Positions 62,945 through 64,000 of a stretch of 64,000 bases of DNA are shown here, piece after piece (position 1 is the stretch's first letter; every line of letters starts with the position of its first letter). The stretch spans positions 1,612,001 to 1,676,000 of the forward strand of contig NZ_CP054570.1 of assembly GCF_013343115.1 (NCBI RefSeq). The letters run 5' to 3'. Both the position numbers and the translations under genes were made by a program. The notes beneath the pieces were generated by a model. That model made no database searches, was not told the DNA's origin, and saw nothing but the letters and a program-made list of their open reading frames with translations. The DNA is from Streptococcus sanguinis. Its GTDB lineage: Bacteria; Bacillota; Bacilli; Lactobacillales; Streptococcaceae.

Positions 62945-63619
62945 ATGTCACAAGTATCCCTCGACAAACTCAGCAAAAAAAACAAAGAATTTATCCATAT
63001 CGCGACTAACCAACTCCTACAAGACGGCAAATCCGATCAGGAAATCCAGACTATCTTAGAAGGCATTCTGCCGGAAATCCTGGAAAATCAAGCCAAGGGA
63101 ATCACTGCCCGCGGCCTCTACGGAGCCCCAACTACTTGGGCAGCTTCTCTGACCGCAAAAGAGCGCTATGATGCCGAACATCCAAAAGAAAATGACGATC
63201 CTAAATGGATGATGCTGGACTCTGTCCTCTTTATCTTTGGTTTCTTTACCCTCCTGACCTCAATCGTCAATCTGGCTTCCTCTCAGCCATCTGTCTATGG
63301 ACTGACGACTCTCGTACTCGGAAGCATCGTCGGCGGCCTTTCTTTCTATGCCCTCTACCACTTTATCTACCGTTTCTACGGACCAGATAAGGACCGCAGC
63401 CAGCGCCCTAAGCTGCTCAAGTCTATCCTTACCATGGCAGCGGCTATTCTCCTATGGAGCATGTCCATCGTCTTAACCAGCCTCCTGCCTGAATTCCTCA
63501 ATCCCCGCCTGTCCAATGTCGTAGTTGCTATTGTCGGCGCTATCACTCTAGCCCTTCGCTTCTATCTCAAAAAGCGCTTCAACATCAAGAGTGCGACTAT
63601 GGGACCGACGAGATATTAA
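62945..63619 (+). CDS. DUF1129 family membrane protein
   Basis: A 224-residue protein of the DUF1129 family. A cytosolic, Lys/Gln-rich N-terminus (1-95) is followed by four hydrophobic segments, about 98-115, 125-145, 160-180 and 188-205. It follows corA in streptococci, but its function is unknown. A bidirectional terminator lies 8 bases beyond its stop codon. Confidence 0.85.
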   Translation: MSQVSLDKLSKKNKEFIHIATNQLLQDGKSDQEIQTILEGILPEILENQAKGITARGLYGAPTTWAASLTAKERYDAEHPKENDDPKWMMLDSVLFIFGFFTLLTSIVNLASSQPSVYGLTTLVLGSIVGGLSFYALYHFIYRFYGPDKDRSQRPKLLKSILTMAAAILLWSMSIVLTSLLPEFLNPRLSNVVVAIVGAITLALRFYLKKRFNIKSATMGPTRY

Positions 63620-63627
63620 TATCACAC

Positions 63628-63652
63628 AAAAAGAGGTCAGTGACCTCTTTTT
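63628..63652. terminator. Bidirectional terminator
   Basis: AAAAAGAGGTCA and TGACCTCTTTTT form a 12-pair perfect stem with a one-base centre, effectively palindromic. The complement of the DUF1648 stop codon (63637-63639) lies inside the stem, so both convergent transcripts end here. Confidence 0.85.
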
Positions 63653-63846
63653 GATTTGCTTCGAAAATATTTCCAATAAAGAGAGTAGGGAATGGGCAAA
63701 CCGAGAATCAACCAAAAGCGATTGACAACAATGTCCGCCTTTCCTGCGCTGTTAAAATGAATGGGAACCTGCTCTGGCAGCAGGCAGATAAGCAGAAATA
63801 AGGTTACTGCTAAGAGAAACAAAACGAATAAATCTTTCTTTTTCAT
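63637..63846 (-). CDS. Small DUF1648-type membrane protein
   Basis: A 69-residue protein with an N-terminal transmembrane helix (about 5-23), then LPEQVPIHFNSAGKAD (24-39), the signature of DUF1648, and a second helix with LPIPYSLYW. In larger proteins this domain is found near the N-terminus of SdpI-like immunity or membrane proteins. Its ATG overlaps the upstream membrane gene's stop (TAATG). AAGGAGG lies ten bases upstream. Role unknown. Confidence 0.7.
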   Translation of the reverse strand: MKKKDLFVLFLLAVTLFLLICLLPEQVPIHFNSAGKADIVVNRFWLILGLPIPYSLYWKYFRSKSKRGH

Positions 63847-64000
63847 TAGCCATGGACCTCCTTAAAATATCCTTGTTTTATTAAATGCCTATAAAGGACA
63901 ACTGCCAAAAGCAAAAGTCCAAGAGCTGAGATTCGCAGCGATATCTCCAAGTCCATACCAAAGAGCAAGGAAAAGCAAATAGGGAACACAAGAACCAAGA
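63846..64000 (-). CDS. Membrane protein, C-terminal part only
   Basis: Fifty C-terminal codons are visible before the window edge. They encode two hydrophobic stretches, the second LGLLLLAVVLYRHLI, and end YFKEVHG. The stop codon overlaps the DUF1648 gene start by one base, so the two are coupled. It is not enough to name a family. Confidence 0.6.
   Translation of the reverse strand, partial: LVLVFPICFSLLFGMDLEISLRISALGLLLLAVVLYRHLIKQGYFKEVHG

Noticed and set aside
1..64000. CRISPR array, rRNA or tRNA genes
   Set aside because: No regularly spaced repeats, no 16S/23S-like stretches and no cloverleaf sequence were noticed while reading.

Overview
The window looks like the chromosome of an oral streptococcus, most likely Streptococcus sanguinis or a close relative. 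Pointers are a YSIRK-like, LPXTG-anchored pullulanase, a streptococcal scrK/scrA/scrBR sucrose locus, the nusB-Asp23-efp-pepP-uvrA-corA neighbourhood, AAGGAGG-type ribosome sites, and a nearly complete anaerobic cobalamin pathway, which is rare in the genus but known in S. sanguinis. I saw no rRNA, tRNA, CRISPR array, insertion sequence or integrase.

Layout. At the left edge (1-640) are the start of a CobD-type decarboxylase and an EutP/PduV GTPase, which suggests that an ethanolamine/propanediol locus continues to the left. Next come a secreted HAD phosphatase lipoprotein, a small membrane protein and queG. From 4307 to 17065 a leftward gene train encodes two complete nickel/peptide-type ABC importers. 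The one nearer the left end closely resembles NikABCDE. The other carries an M14-type zinc amidohydrolase, and the train is bracketed by two flavoenzymes.

From 17121 to 41789 lies a leftward block of 29 genes that runs from glutamyl-tRNA to cobalamin: cbiA, B, C, C', D, E, T, F, G, H, J, cobA-hemD, cbiK, L, M, N, Q, O, P, an adenosyltransferase, a precorrin-2 dehydrogenase, hemA, C, D, B, L, and cobU, S, C. Many junctions overlap. A strong promoter precedes cbiA. Its leader holds two hairpins with A-A-C-G-G-N hexaloops, the second sharing bases with an intrinsic terminator. This is the expected design of an ANTAR-protein (EutV-type) antitermination site, so cobalamin synthesis may be switched on by the ethanolamine sensor rather than by a B12 riboswitch. 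A second promoter-like sequence lies before cbiO.

The right part is ordinary streptococcal content. It has a MarR-controlled heterodimeric ABC exporter, a deformylase-like protein that lacks the motif-I glutamine, the sucrose PTS locus with divergent operators, the pullulanase, nusB/Asp23/efp, pepP, uvrA, corA, a DUF1129 protein, and a DUF1648 pair cut by the window edge.

The main points for follow-up are the tandem-hexaloop leader, a tandem second CbiC that lacks the catalytic histidine, the twin importer cluster with its metallohydrolase, two uroporphyrinogen-III synthases, and a 20-residue ORF with an excellent ribosome site.
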